A stretch of 32,504 bases of DNA. Origin: Xanthoparmelia taractica (Eukaryota > Ascomycota > Lecanoromycetes > Lecanorales > Parmeliaceae). The notes beneath the pieces are model-generated. The model was not told the DNA's origin. It made no database searches and saw nothing but the letters and a program-made list of their open reading frames with translations. The position numbers and the translations under genes are program-made. The stretch covers positions 1 to 32,504 of the forward strand of contig JANQBS010000367.1 of NCBI GenBank assembly GCA_033085395.1, given 5' to 3'. Positions 1 through 12,389 of this stretch are shown here, one piece after another; position 1 is the stretch's first letter; every line of letters starts with the position of its first letter.

Positions 1-71
1 ATTTTTTAAAAAAAGTTGAAAAAAAGTTAAAAACGACTATGTTCAACAGATACCACACCTTTCCGACCCGT
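1..71 (+). mobile_element. MITE family 1, truncated copy at window edge
   Basis: This is the terminal ~71 bp of the MITE present complete at 16855-17128 and 18003-18275. It has the same AAAAAGTTGAAAAAAAGTT-type tract, then CGACTATGTT, then the terminal inverted repeat ending CCTTTCCGACCCGT. The rest of the copy lies outside the window, so its second end and target duplication cannot be checked. It is oriented like the 16855 copy. Confidence 0.85.
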
Positions 72-273
72 AATTAAAATAATTTAAATTTATTCTTGCA
101 AAGACTCTTAATAAGATTTTTAGCTATTTATTTATTAATTAATATATACTCGAAAGTATTAATATTAACGATAACTTATTCTCGTATATAATAATATTAA
201 ATATTAATATATTTAATATAAGCATAAAAATAAGAGTTCTTAGTTAGCGTTATAATATTTCAATTATTATAAT
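72..273. other. AT-rich intergenic remnant, unassigned
   Basis: Very AT-rich sequence between the MITE tail and the LTR of gypsy copy A. I see no open frame, tRNA-like or family motif. Base use matches the RIP-like neighbours, so it is probably decayed repeat DNA, but it matches nothing else I recognised in the window. Confidence 0.5.
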
Positions 274-487
274 TATAATAGCAAATAGGGGTGTATTCAA
301 ACAGTTAGTTGGGTCTGTAATTCTTAATTATTCTAAGTTGGAAAATTCTATCTAAGTTAGTTAGCCTGCCAAGTAGCCGGCAAGCACTTGCCTTAGCCTA
401 TTTCTTGATTGGCTTGACAAGTGCGTTTCGTGATAGCATCCGCCGAAATAGAAGAAAAGCGAGCGACCTCGCTTGCTGCTATATACA
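274..487 (-). repeat. 3' LTR of gypsy copy A
   Basis: 214 bp matching the cleaner LTR of copy B (16223-16427) in reverse orientation. On the plus strand it opens TATAATAGCA where the clean copy has TGTAACAGCA. It holds the shared GCAAGCACTTGCCTTAG and GCGAGCGACCTCGCTTGC blocks and ends near ATATACA. Most differences from the clean LTR are C-to-T or G-to-A, as RIP would give. Confidence 0.85.
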
Positions 488-489
488 CG

Positions 490-3400
490 TTGAAGTTATA
501 TATATTAAGATATGTAGAAAACCTTATTGAAATCTTATTGATAATATTTTACTGCAATTGACGGGGAGTTAATAATAGTAATATTCTTTCGATAATAATA
601 GTGAGATCTTTTCGACGATTAAATCATATAGTTAAAATATTAATTAGTAGTTAATAACAATAATAATGCAATTAATTCTTTATGTTACAAAATAACGATT
701 ATATATTAATATCTTTCTTTAATAATTATATAAATGTTATCGAGTAGAGAAGAATTATTTCTTAATTAATAATATTCGTTAAATATTTAAATATAGCGAT
801 AAGATGAGTAGACGTAATATAAGTATTCTTTAGGTGTAGTATCGTGTGTTTTCTCAAATACTTCTCACTTTATTTATAAAGATATTAATAAAGTAACGAT
901 ATTATGCTTTTTAAGACGATCTCTCTTTTTTATAGAATTTAATTAAGAAGACGAAGATAAGTTTATAGAAGTGAGTGTAATTGTAGATATAATAGCTCGA
1001 ATTCTAGCTATCTCCTCCTTATACTTCTTCATTAACTTAGGGATATTATTAAGATTCTTAATATTATATCACTAATTATATTTAGGATTATATTTCTTTT
1101 ATCTCACTAGATATTCTATAGTTAGATTATATTCTTTCTTAATAATTCGTTTATTAAGAAATCGTTCGATTTCTAAGTTAATAGTGCTATCGTTATTAAT
1201 AGAAATAGACGAGATATATTAAGGTCGAGGGCGCTAAAAAGAATTATTCTATAATATAGAATAAGGCTTTAATTATACTATTATAAAGATGGGATAAACT
1301 CTTTATTCTATAGAAATAGCAAGTCTATAAATAAGTCTATCTATTCTATTCATCATCTAAAAAGAGTCGATATACTATTATAATAACTTATTAATAATAT
1401 TAAGAATAGATAAAATCTTATAATCTTTATATAGTCGGAGAAGTGTCTATTCTCTCACTCTAAGAAATATTAATTAATACTTTCTATTATAATGAAATTT
1501 ATTAAATATCTAAGTAAAATCGATAATATCTTTAATTATAATTTATGTAGAGATATAATCGATTTTAGCTAATAAACGAAGTAAATTTAAAGATCTATTT
1601 AAGATAAAATCGTAGATTACTTCGTTTAATATAATTTTAATTTCAGAAGAGACGAAGTTATTTAAGAAGGTTTATATTCGTAATAGAATTTTTAATTATA
1701 AAGAAGATCTCTTTAGGGCATATACGAAGTATCTTAAAGCTATCTCAGCAGTTTAATTAGTGCGTTCGCTTATATTATTAATCTACGAGTAATAAATTAT
1801 TAAATAAAGTAGAGAAATCTTTAATAGCTTGAAAAGCGATTCTCAGAGCTTCGAAAGAAATTTCCTATCTCGATTATTAATAATGGCTTTTGAGATTTCT
1901 TAATTAACGATATCAAGTCGATTTAGAAGTGCTTTTACCTAATTAAATACTTTTTAAGTTAATTTACTAAAGATTAATTAAATAACTTTAATAAACTTAT
2001 AGATAATAGATATAATATAATTCAATTTATAATTTGAGAGAGATAATATTAAAATAAAGTTAATAATTAAAGTATAAAAAGGCACGGGCGGAGATGAGAT
2101 TGACTATAAACTATCGTAAGATGCGTATCTTCTTATCTACAGAACTAAGCACTCTAAGTAATATCGAATAAAGTCTTATAAGTGCTTTATAATTTCATAA
2201 ATATATTAAAATAATGTAACGATTTCGTAGTATCTCTAAAAGCTAGAATATTTTTTCTTATATATTAAAGTAAGAATATTCTTCATTAGTAAGAATAAAA
2301 TATAAAGTCGTTATTAACTAATAGTTCTATCGATATAAAAGATAAGATCTCGCTACATTTCGTGAGTAAGAGTTTACTATTCTTGCTATTTATTCTCTTT
2401 CGAATCTCGCTAAAGACTTCTCTATTAATTCTCTTTCGCTTTCGATCGAGGCGAAAAATAGGGATTAGCATTAGTAGCTAAGAGATGCTTTCTTCGCACG
2501 AAAGGCAAAGAGGCTACGTTCTCGCTAGCTAGACTATCGTTAATATGTAGCTATATAAAAATCCTTATTTAATAATTATCTTATTAATAGTCTTAAATAT
2601 ATTTCTTATAAAATAAAGTACTTATTTCTATTAGACTCGTGATGAAAATATAGAGTATATTTAACTCTAAATAATAATGAGATAGCGAATTATCTTTATT
2701 TAGACTTATAAGCCTTGAAAGAGCATTAGATATAATATGCTCTTTATTAGGTTTATGAGAGATAATTAAATTAAACTACCTTAAGAATTAAGCAGCTCGA
2801 ATTAAACGAACGTTTATCCGCATTGTTAACGTGATTGAAATAATCGAATTTTGCTTCATGATATCAATGATAATAGAATAATCTATCTATATTCTAATAG
2901 AATACTTTAAAGATTCGATTATATATCTTATTTTCTTTAGATATTAAATAAGGCTAGTAATCTCTAATTTAATAGATTAATAATTTCTCTCTACTATAAT
3001 TAGAAGCCTTAATAGAAAAAAAATAGACTCCGTCTCTATACGAGAAGGCCATTTGTTTTTATTTTAATCTACTTTAATATAAAAGACTATCGCCCCGAAA
3101 TTAAACTTCTTTGAGATATTTAAGTTAATTTATAAAGTTCGAGTTTTATTAAAATATATTAATATCGTTAATTAAGATAATGCTTCTTAAAGAAGTTAAA
3201 AAGAAGTTAATTACTTCTCTAACGCTATAGATAACTTTATTCTAAAAAAATATTGCTTTCTTTAACGTTTAGCGTTCGATGCTTCTTTAAGAAATAATAT
3301 TTTGAGCTTCTATAAGGGCTACGCTAATTATATATAGAAATAAATATACTAATAGAAATAGCTAGTTAATCTTAAGTAGTATTCAAGTTCTCTTAAAGTA

Positions 3401-4500
3401 CTAAAATACTATAAGTTCGAAATAGCTTTGAGCTTATCTTCTAAAGAAATTAAGTTAAAAGAATTAATTTTTTTATTTAGTAAGTTGATATTCGAATATT
3501 TTAGAAAGGCTTTTATTAAAGAAATAGTAATATTAAATCTCACGAAAAGCTTAAATAGCTAACGGAGATCTTATAAGTGTTATTGAAATATTCTAGTATT
3601 CGTAATTATATTATTAACGTAGGCTTTTGCGTTAGAAATATATCGCAAGATTTTATCGATTTGACGTTGAATATAAATAATTGAATTTATATAACTTATA
3701 ATTGAAACATTAAAAGTTTCTTAATTTCTATAACTTATAATAATTTACATATAGCGATAATTTAAATGTACTTGTCATTAATAGAAAAACGAAGTAATAT
3801 TAATTATTAAAATAAAATTATAATTAGCTAGCATCTCAATTATATTCTATTAAAGAGGCACTAAATATATATCTCGAAGTAATAAGTTATTTAAACCTCG
3901 AATATTAATTATTAATCTTTTCTTAATAATGTTATTAAATAGTGTTTTTTATATAACGAATATCGAATAGAAGAAGAATATAGAATCCTTAGTTTATTCA
4001 AGTCTTTTCTATTCGTGTAACTTATCAAAGACTTTATCAATTATCTCTCGATCTCGTGTATTTAAGAAATAGATTTTAACTTTTTCACTAATCTTAGTTT
4101 ATTAGTTATCTCTTAGCGAAAGCTTTATTTATTTCTCTTCAAGCATTTTAATAAAGTCTATATCTTATTAGATCTCTAAGAATTCGTTAATTAAGTCGAT
4201 TAATGTAGTTCTAACTTATATATCCTCGAAAACTATAACTTTATTTAATAGCTTAGTTTCTTTAGCTAGCAAGAGAATTAATTAATTTAAGCTTAAGTTC
4301 GTACTTAAATTTATAACTATTTTCGTTAAAACGAATTTAGATTCGATATTAATTTAAACGTAGTTTTCGTAATTTATCTCGAGAATATTTCTAAGTCTTA
4401 ACTTCTTTGAAATTTAAATAGATATATTAGTCTTATTTCGAATTAGAATTCCAGTTATCGTATAATTAATCAAATAAGCGAATATTATTAAATTCGTCTG
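490..4500 (-). pseudogene. gypsy copy A pol remnant (RT, RNase H, integrase)
   Basis: Reads from high to low coordinates as the decayed pol of a Ty3/gypsy element. The segment is the inverted homologue of 12390-15900. The reverse-transcriptase YVDD box reads YVNN here (minus strand, codons at 3607-3621), both catalytic aspartates having become asparagine, as in copy B. Numerous in-frame stops. The integrase end lies toward 1 kb, and 490-1090 corresponds to the unmutated 15730-16220 of copy B. The short open stretches at 2286-2471 and 4692-4883 lie inside it and are chance frames. Confidence 0.75.
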
Positions 4501-7500
4501 CACTGCTGGCTCGAATAAGAAATCACGATCGATAGATAGATTAATTTCCTTGATTAATAGACTTATCTCGCTATGCGAAGGCACGAAAATAAATAATTTA
4601 ATATATATCTTTCTTCGAATAAACTCGCCCTAAGATCGAGTAGTAATATTAACTATAGTGCTATAGCTATTAATTCTTGCTTTCTTATTGACTACATTAA
4701 TAATAATCCCTTCGGGCCCAATAATATTATTTTTAATAAGCATTTTAGCACGCAAGTTATCGACAATATGCAACTCTCTACGTAGATATATAAGCACTCT
4801 CCGACCCTAATTATCAATTTTAGAAAGATAGATATCTTACGTAATATACTTCGAAGTCTCGTGCTTAGAAACATCAACCCCACGTACTCGCAAAGATGTT
4901 ATTATTTTAAAAATAATTACATCCGAATATTACTAAGAATATTATAATTTATCTATTAAACTTATATCATATTCGATATTAGTATAAACCTTATTCTCTT
5001 AATTAATAGAATCGAGTTTGATCTTAATTATAATATAAGTTTAACTTCGAAAAATAAAATTATTTCTCAAATCCTGATTAGAAGCGATAGACTTAATAAT
5101 TTTTGGCTACTTATTAGCGAAAGGCTTTATAAGTTACTTATTAGCGGAGTTAGAAGAGTTAAAAGACTTTATTAGCACTACTTCGTTGGCATAGACGTGC
5201 TTCTCAGAATAAATACTTAAATACTTATACAATTTAATCTTAAATAAGAAGAATTTCTAATAGTTTCGATAGTAGGTTTCGATCCCTACGAAGCTAGCAA
5301 ATTAATTATTAGACTATATAGAAAGCTTAGGATTATACTTAGAATTAATATAATTTATCTTATTTTTATATTAATCTTCGTCTATAAAGTAAGAATATTC
5401 GATATTAGTATTTTCTTTCTAATATTTTGAACCTTAAGCTTATTTATTATGTTTAGCATTTTCGTTAATAGTAGAGATCTAATAAGTAGCTACTTTTAAA
5501 TGATTTATAGCATTAAATTAAGATCTTTAATTACTTTAATTTTACTAAAAACCTTAGACTAATCTTAAAGAATAATTTTATTAAAAACCCTAAGTTGATC
5601 TTAAAGAAAACTACTATTGCTGGCTATCAAATAAAGATTAATTCGAGATCAAATTTGACACGTTTGATGCGGCGATTTATAGAGGTTGATGAGGCTGAAC
5701 GTTTTGCTACGGATTTAAATAAGCATTTTAATCATTAAATTAACGGGGAAATAACTATATTAATTATTTATATTAATTATTATTTTAACGAAAAGACTAC
5801 TAAAAGTAAGGCCGCTAATATTAATTATTAGAATTTGCACTTTGCTATCGAAATTATTGAAAAGGTTATTATTATAAACGAGATTGATACTAATTAGAAA
5901 TACTTCTATTGCTATTATTCTAATTTAAACGTTTCTAAGAAGATCTCGTAGAAAATCTATGTATTCTCGAATCGTGTCTACTTGCATAGATTCATTAATT
6001 ATGCTTAAGGTTATTTATTTTCTTAAGAAAATTATGTCAAGTAGTTCGTTTCTTTGATCTTTTTAAGTTACGTCTTAGCTTAGTATTTAAGTTATTGTAG
6101 ATTATATTAAGTTAATTTTTAACGCTAATTAAGCCGATATCTTTAGAAGCACGTAAGATTTTTTATGTATATTCTCTAGATTTTCTTTTACTAATAGTAT
6201 CTCTTAAAGTGTATCTCTTCTTTAATAACGAATTAATTATCACATTAATAGATGCCTTAAATCGTTCGATTAATATTCTCTCTCACTTATTCAATTTATT
6301 CTCGAGCTTTATAAAACGCTTATTATTGTTAGAAAGCTCGCTTAATTATTATTTCAAAGTAGGCCTTTTAAAACAAGTTTAGAGGTTCGTACGAACGAGC
6401 TTATTATTCTTAATGCTAGCTACGTCACGAGTATACTCTAGAAATAAATGCATATTTCAAAAGTAGGTCTCTTTTAATATATGCTTTATTGGAGAAGTAT
6501 CGAAAGCCATCGATTTATCCTCATATATCGGGTTAAAGAATCTCACATTATTAGTATTTTATCTATCGGCTGATGCTACTATAGTATTAATGCTATTCTA
6601 TTTTAGCGATTCTTACTTATTAGGCGATCTAGATACGCTACGCAAAAGGCCTTATAGAGTAGTTTATTGTTACTATAAGAAGTCGATATTCTATTAGTTG
6701 ATATCGTTATTTTTAGCCATATTGAAATTATTTGAAGTATCTCTAGAAATAGAATTTATATTTAAGTTTAAAGTGAGATTTATACTTAAGTTTAAAGTAG
6801 AATTCAATATAGAATTCGAATTAATTAAATTATTAGAGTTAGAATCAATAATAGAAGAATTTCTAATAAAAGAATTATTAGTAATCGAACTTTCCAAAGA
6901 CGAAGAACGAAATATATTATTAGTAGAAGGAGGTTCTCTTAGTCTTCTCAATAACTAGATATCAGCCTTAAATCTAATTAGAGCAGCCCTAAAAATTAAT
7001 TAATTAAATGCTTAGCTAATAGATTAGTTTAATAACTCAATAGATATAGAACGAGCTCTTACACGTGCGTCACGGGCTAATAAAGCTACTTCTTTTATAA
7101 TCTCTAAAGACCTAAAATTAATCTTAACGATATCGAAAATAAATTATTTAATATCGTCGGAGATAAAATTAACAAAGGCGTGCTCGAAATACAGAAATTC
7201 GTTTATTTAAAAGATTAATATAATAGTATCTCGAGAGATAGAATTAGAGCTAACGAAGCCAGAATAATAGACTTAATAGTAGTCTTCTTGATAATAGAAA
7301 TAGAATAATAGTAGTCTTCTTAATAAGGAAGAGAATAATAGCAGTCTTCTTAATAACGAAGAGATAGTATTATATTAATACGAAAGGCTTTTTATTAATA
7401 TAAAGGTGTTATATATAATTAATTAGTGTAGTATTTCCTTTCTTTTATAGCAGCAAGAATAGTGAGATAAGTAGTTCAAAAGAGGCGGCAAATACCTACA

Positions 7501-7760
7501 ATAGCAGTAATATAGTAATGTAGTAATAATAAGTGAATTATAGCGATAATAGTGATAATAGTGAGTGTGAGGGAGATTTAGTAAGATTTCGACCGTCCGA
7601 GTAAGAATTCCGATAATTTTATATGCGGATCTCATTAGATAGAATGCAGTTCTCCGCGGAGCAGAGTTATCTTAACGAATACACAAGTACTAATCAAGCA
7701 ATAATAAAGTAATGATAAAGAATCTCCTGAAATAGCTAATAAAAGCTATTTGGGCGTTGC
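4500..7760 (-). pseudogene. gypsy copy A 5' internal region (probable gag and protease), decayed
   Basis: This lies between the 5' LTR and the RT region, where gypsy elements carry gag and protease. It has no counterpart in the window because copy B is interrupted here. Fragments such as 6694-6951 and 7423-7635 (minus strand) stay open for 70-85 codons but are biased to Asn, Ile, Ser and Leu as RIP would produce, and I recognise no zinc knuckle or protease motif. Just inside the LTR, the minus strand reads TAGTAGCAACGCCC, which could be a mutated primer-binding site (TGG-initial); this is only a suggestion. Assignment rests on position. Confidence 0.5.
7247..7365. repeat. Short tandem repeat in gypsy copy A
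   Basis: About three imperfect units of roughly 32-42 bp, each containing GAATAATAG followed by AGTCTTCTT and an AATAA-like spacer before GAAGAG or GAAATAG. It lies in the 5' internal part of the element. It could be a gag or leader repeat; no function is evident. Confidence 0.6.
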
Positions 7761-7768
7761 TACTATAC

Positions 7769-7929
7769 TATAACAGCAAATAGGGATATATTCAAACAGT
7801 TAGTTGGGTCTGTAATTCTTAATTATTCTAAGTTGGAAAATTCTATCTAAGTCAGCCAGCCTGTCAAGCAGCCGGCAAGCACTTGCCTTAGTCTATTTCT
7901 TAATTGGCTTGGCAAGTGCGTTTCGTGAC
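7769..7929 (-). repeat. 5' LTR of gypsy copy A, truncated
   Basis: 161 bp of the same LTR as 274-487 in the same orientation, from TATAACAGC to GTTTCGTGACA. The homology stops abruptly at 7929, leaving out the GCGAGCGACCTCGC end. The junction with copia copy C is therefore a deletion or recombination point, not a clean insertion boundary. Confidence 0.85.
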
Positions 7930-7979
7930 AATAATAGATAATAATCGCTTAAGCGCATTTAATATTGAGATTAAGTTAA

Positions 7980-9040
7980 TTTAGAAGTTCTCGTAATTAG
8001 ATTATCTTCTTCGTAATCTAAGTTTAATTAATATATTTAACTTTATAAATTAAAAGAGTCATTATAAATTAACGCTTTAAAGATTTAATTAATAATTACG
8101 TTATTTATATTAAAGACGTATCTTAAAATAAAACGTCGAGTAATCTAATTTTTCGTCTAATTCGCGTCTATATAATTAATAAATAACTTTAAATATTTCT
8201 TAAATATAAGCTATTAATTCTTAATATTATTAAAATTTAAATTATCTTAAGAAAATATTAAGATAGCGTATATAATATCGAGTTGAGTATTTAATATAGC
8301 GTATATAAGAGATTTAATAGCGAATTAATAGATAAGTCGATTCTTTTCGATAATTATAAAGTTATTATTAACGATATAAAACTTATCGCTAATTATAGAC
8401 GTGAGAACTAACGCTAAATTTAATATATTATACTTTTTTAGAAATTTCTCAATATAATTCTTTTACTTAAGACGAAGAATATAATGGTGATTTCTAATAA
8501 TAAATATATCGAGTTAATAAATATATGAATCTAAATTAGTTATCTTAAATTTTTTAAAGCTTACTTTTAATAATCTAAATATTCTTTTTATTAAGATTAG
8601 CGAGGAAAAACATCGTTTATATAAATAGCGATAATAATACTATCGTTAATAAATATTAAAAGATTAATATCGATAGACTTAAAACTTAATTTCTTTAAGT
8701 AGATAATTAGAGTATTATATTAAACTCTAGGCGATTACTTTAAATTATAAAGTATCTTAATAAATTTATATACTTTATATTCTTAATTTTTAGTTATAAA
8801 TTCGTTAGATTAAAATATATAAATAATCTTTTAAACTTTATTATATAAGAATATAATTATTATATTTATTTATTTAAGTTCTTAATCTAAGATAATAATT
8901 AATATAAAGATATTTTTATAATTTATAAATTTAATTATTAAGACGAAGATTTTATTATTCGAAATATCGAATAACTTAGCGCGCTTTATATCGAATATTC
9001 TCTTTTATAGATTTACGCTTAAATTTAGAAAGAGCTCTAA
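7980..9040 (-). pseudogene. copia copy C reverse transcriptase and RNase H remnant
   Basis: Minus-strand reading gives recognisable copia RT landmarks in order: an RYKAR box near 8.97 kb, a LYNLK-stop-SPR box at about 8719-8757 (family LYGLKQSPR), and YIND at 8609-8623 (family YVDD, first catalytic Asp changed to Asn by GAC to AAC). Then come a YIEK-type stretch near 8.43 kb and an RNase H stretch with AIKSLIYA and DIIYAI near 8.27-8.33 kb. A one-base frame shift follows the YIND box. Stops are frequent. Confidence 0.75.
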
Positions 9041-9900
9041 AGATCACTGTGAATTAAATTATTTTCGTGCTTGTCAGGCTTAATATATCGTTTATACGAT
9101 ATCTATTCTATATTAATTATAAAGCATAGCTCGCAGATATCGCTCGATAATAAGATTAAAAGATTTATTTTAATACATATTTTAGCGAGTTTCTTAAAAT
9201 TTTAAATACTCAAATAATCGTAACGTAAATATTATATTTATAACGCTTCGAGATTAATATTCGCTTCGAATAGAGTCTTCGAAGGCGTTAAGTTAGACTT
9301 AATTAAGAGCTTATTATAAGTAGAAATATCTTTATTAATAATCGCTAATATTAAAGATATTTTTTCTTAAGTATTTAAGATATGGAGGCGATTTTTTATA
9401 CGTTTAAAGAAGATTTGCTTATTATTAATAGAGAGATCGCTCGAAACGAAAGAGAGAGAGTAGTCTTATTCTTTCAATTATCCCTTAAAAATAAAATTAT
9501 AATTATCGCTCGATATTAATTATATATCTCGAAGAGTTTATATATATCTAACGTTATTAATCTTATATTCTAGATTAATATTATCGAAGTTAATAATTAT
9601 TAGATTATCAACGAGTTTATATATCGGGCGAGGCGATTTAAAGGGCTCGAAAGTAATAAATATTAAGAAATCGTAAATTAAATACTAAGTATAAACGAAG
9701 TTACGAATTTAAAGTAAAGATATAATCGCTATCGTGAAAAGAATAGTAACTTACGCTCTATTAAAAGACGTAAATATTATAAATTTATAGTATTTATTAA
9801 ATAAGACTTTAAAGTCGGCGATAAGATTATAAGTACTTAAGATATACGCGACGAAATAGCGAGCGATCTTTAATTAAACAATTATTATAGCAACTTTAGC
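9040..9900 (-). pseudogene. copia copy C protease/pre-integrase remnant, integrase core missing
   Basis: The minus strand carries the region that follows gag in copia elements, ending in a CELC stretch and then IHSDL (9040-9054), the family box that opens the integrase catalytic core. Directly after it the sequence is already RT (RALSKFKRKS in another frame), so the DDE core and integrase C-terminus are absent. Confidence 0.65.
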
Positions 9901-9974
9901 GCTAAGAGATTAATTCTTATTTTTATTTTTATTTTTATTTTTGTTTTCTTTAAACAACTTATTATTATCTTTTC

Positions 9975-11750
9975 GATCGTTACGATTATTATAGTCGTTA
10001 CGATTATTACGATTATTACGGTTATTACGATTATTACGGTTATCACGTTTATCTCTTTCGCCCTAATTATTATCTTCGCGTAAGCGCTTATAATTATACT
10101 TAGCGTTAAAATAAAAATCTCTCTTATAAATAATATAATATTTAATAATATAAATAAACGTGCGAGAGTTACTTAAGATAGCATTACTTTAAATCTTATA
10201 TTTCATAATACTAACTTCGAGAAAGACGAGTGCGATAATATTTTAATTTATATAATCGAGAGCGTCGATAACGATAATCGATAGCGCATATATCTGTGGG
10301 TTTAAGATGAAATTCGTGAAATTAATTACTATATTAAAAAAGCGAGTGATTACATAATTTAATAAGTATTTAATCTCACTCTTCTTATTATAAAAGTTAT
10401 AATTTTAATTATAATACTTATAATATAATTTATATTAAAAGTCTAGCTCTTTATAAAAATAATATAATTTTTAATTTTTATTAATAATAAAGAGATTTTT
10501 ATTAAGTTAATTTCTAAATTTTCATAAGATATTAATAAACTAATCGATATACGCTTAAGAGTTATTTTCGTAAACTAATAGAGTAAGAGCTTTCAATTTT
10601 TAAATTATAAAATTAAGAATATCGAAGTTATAAGATTTATACTCTTTTAGCTCTTTTTAGATAAGAATAACATTAAAAAAGCCCTCGATTTTATTATAAG
10701 AGTTATCTTTATAACGAGTTCTTATTATAATATAAATTTTTTAATACGCTCTATTTTAAATCGTAATAAGCGCTTTATTAATAATATTAATTAATTAACT
10801 AGATTTATCTTTAACGTAATATTAAAGATCTAATATCTTTAAAAATTCTTATATTTATTACTTTTATCTTTAATAATTAAAAGTGCTCTTAAATATCTTA
10901 ATCTTATCGAATACGTTTAGACTAATTAAGAGTTTAATTTCTTCGTCTATAGTACTTAGACTTTAAAGCTTAATAAAGAAATAAATAAGATAAATAACGC
11001 TAATAAAATAGAGCGTGCTAGAAAATCGAATAGCTCTTTTTTCTTAAAAATAGACTTTAATAATAACTTAGAAATCGATTATCTAGAGATAGAAATCAAA
11101 TTAACGCGTGCGATCGAGAAATAGTCATCGTCGTTATCGAAGAGATTTAAAATAATTATAAGAATTTATAACGTATACGAGAAGTCTAGCTAAGCTCTAA
11201 GATTAATTTAATATAATTTAAATTATTATTAATAAAGTTCTCTTATATAGCGATTTAAGAAATATATTTAAATGAAGTTTTTTTTAAGAATTTAGAAAAA
11301 GAAGAAAAAAAATTAATATATAAGCGATATTTTTTCGAGAAGACGCCTATCTTTATAGATAAATGCGAGTTCGAATATACTTCGCTTTTCGAGCTATTTT
11401 TATAATTAATTAACTCTTTTAATCGAAGATCTTATCTTATACGCTTATAAGTATTAATTATTACGTTAATCTTCTTATAAGATCGCTTTTTTACGATCTA
11501 TTCTCTTTTTATTGCTATAAAGAGCTTTTCTCTCTCGCGTATTAATATTTAAGATATATAAGATAAAGATTAATTTCTCTTTTAACTAATAATCAAATTT
11601 ATTTTTAATTTATCTTTAGTTTTTATTACGAATATTTCGCACTTAAGATATTAAAAATTAACTATTTATTATTAAATTTTAATATTATAAGATAAGCGAC
11701 GACGATATATCGTCTTTCGCTTTTAGCGTGTTTTACGTAGAAAAGCTAAT
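9975..11750 (-). pseudogene. copia copy C gag remnant with mutated CCHC zinc knuckle
   Basis: At 10096-10137 (minus strand) a CX2CX4HX4C zinc-knuckle spacing is kept exactly, but all three Cys and the His read Tyr, as expected from TGT-to-TAT and CAT-to-TAT changes. After the knuckle comes a basic Arg-Asn tract (repeated RNN, about 9979-10050) and a Lys-Asn run, the usual basic tail of gag nucleocapsid. Upstream sequence to ~11.7 kb fits the capsid portion by position only; I could not see a start codon. Confidence 0.6.
9979..10050 (-). repeat. Arg-Asn-Asn coding microsatellite in copia gag
   Basis: Degenerate 9-12-bp units of the type ATTATTACG or GTTATTACG repeated about six to seven times; on the minus strand they encode RNN repeats after the zinc knuckle. 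It reflects coding in the dead gag and is not a separate element. Confidence 0.65.
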
Positions 11751-11949
11751 TATATTTTAAAGATCTTAGCGATTACGTGATAGCGAGCGTACGATAATTA
11801 TAGCATTTTTCGCTTAATAGCGATTTGCGATAATTCTTAACAATACGCTTTATAATGCCTCGAATAAGATCGAATACTATTAATGCTAATGCGACGAATC
11901 AATAGTATAAAACTAAATCGATAGCGTGGCACAGCACTTAGTATTCGAA

Positions 11950-12387
11950 TTATTCTTACGGGCGAATCGTAGTTATTTCGATTTAGAATAATTATCTTAG
12001 AGATAGAAATTGCTTATAGTAAGAAAATTAATGCGCAGAAGAGAAGCGCAATAGCGAATTCGAAAATAATGTAAATAGTAGTGCTCTAAGATGCATCGCA
12101 GTGTTTTCTATAATCTATATCTTCATTGCGATAAGATATTAATACTTAATAAAGCTTTTAAAGATAGCTACGACCATGATACGATAGAAGAAAGATTATA
12201 CTATACTATAATAAATCAGTCGGGTAGAGCCCGAGCTTATAATCTATCAAAATATAAAATAGAACACTTAGTTATATTATTCTAAGTGTGCTATAAAGGT
12301 AAGTGCGATCTATCTAAGTGAGATCACGTGACTTGGCGTTTGCCAAGCCTTGGCATATCACGTAAGCACGCGACCCAACTTTCAACA
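11950..12387 (-). repeat. 5' LTR region of copia copy C
   Basis: On the minus strand the element begins TGTTGAAAGTTGGGTCGCG at 12387. The first ~300 bp are less AT-rich than the surroundings and contain the palindrome-like GCCAAGGCTTGGC. The inner LTR boundary is uncertain because the partner LTR is lost. A 64-codon plus-strand open stretch at 12091-12285 lies inside this region and does not look like a gene. The flank ATAAC (12388-12392) is a candidate target duplication but cannot be confirmed. Confidence 0.6.
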
Positions 12388-12389
12388 AT

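Larger units (their letters stand above)
274..7929 (-). mobile_element. Ty3/gypsy LTR retrotransposon, copy A (RIP-degraded)
   Basis: Same-orientation copies of one LTR flank this segment (274-487 and 7769-7929), about 7.5 kb apart, a normal spacing for a gypsy element. The strand is set by the reverse-transcriptase region, which reads on the minus strand and aligns base for base with copy B at 12.4-15.7 kb. Differences from the less mutated 3' end of copy B are mostly C-to-T or G-to-A. All frames carry many stops, so the copy is dead. The 5' LTR is cut at about 7929, where copia copy C begins, so about 45 bp of LTR and the 5' target duplication are missing. Confidence 0.85.
7930..12387 (-). 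mobile_element. Ty1/copia LTR retrotransposon, copy C (RIP-degraded, internally deleted)
   Basis: Minus-strand order is LTR-like start (12387 downward), gag with a decayed CCHC knuckle, protease and pre-integrase region, then RT and RNase H. Pre-integrase before RT is the copia order. On the minus strand the element starts TGTTGAAAGTTGGGTC, a typical copia LTR start, exactly where homology between gypsy copies A and B breaks, so C inserted into B. Its 3' LTR is missing: the RNase H end runs into the clipped LTR of copy A at 7929/7930. At ~4.5 kb it is short for copia, partly because the integrase core is absent. Confidence 0.75.

Noticed and set aside
6694..6958. Paired open stretches of 85-86 codons on opposite strands
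   Set aside because: They mirror each other across both strands with Asn/Ser/Leu or Glu/Leu/Phe bias, inside gypsy copy A. This is an artefact of mutated simple sequence.
12091..12285. 64-codon plus-strand open stretch
   Set aside because: It falls inside the copia LTR region, antisense to the element, with no recognisable motif.
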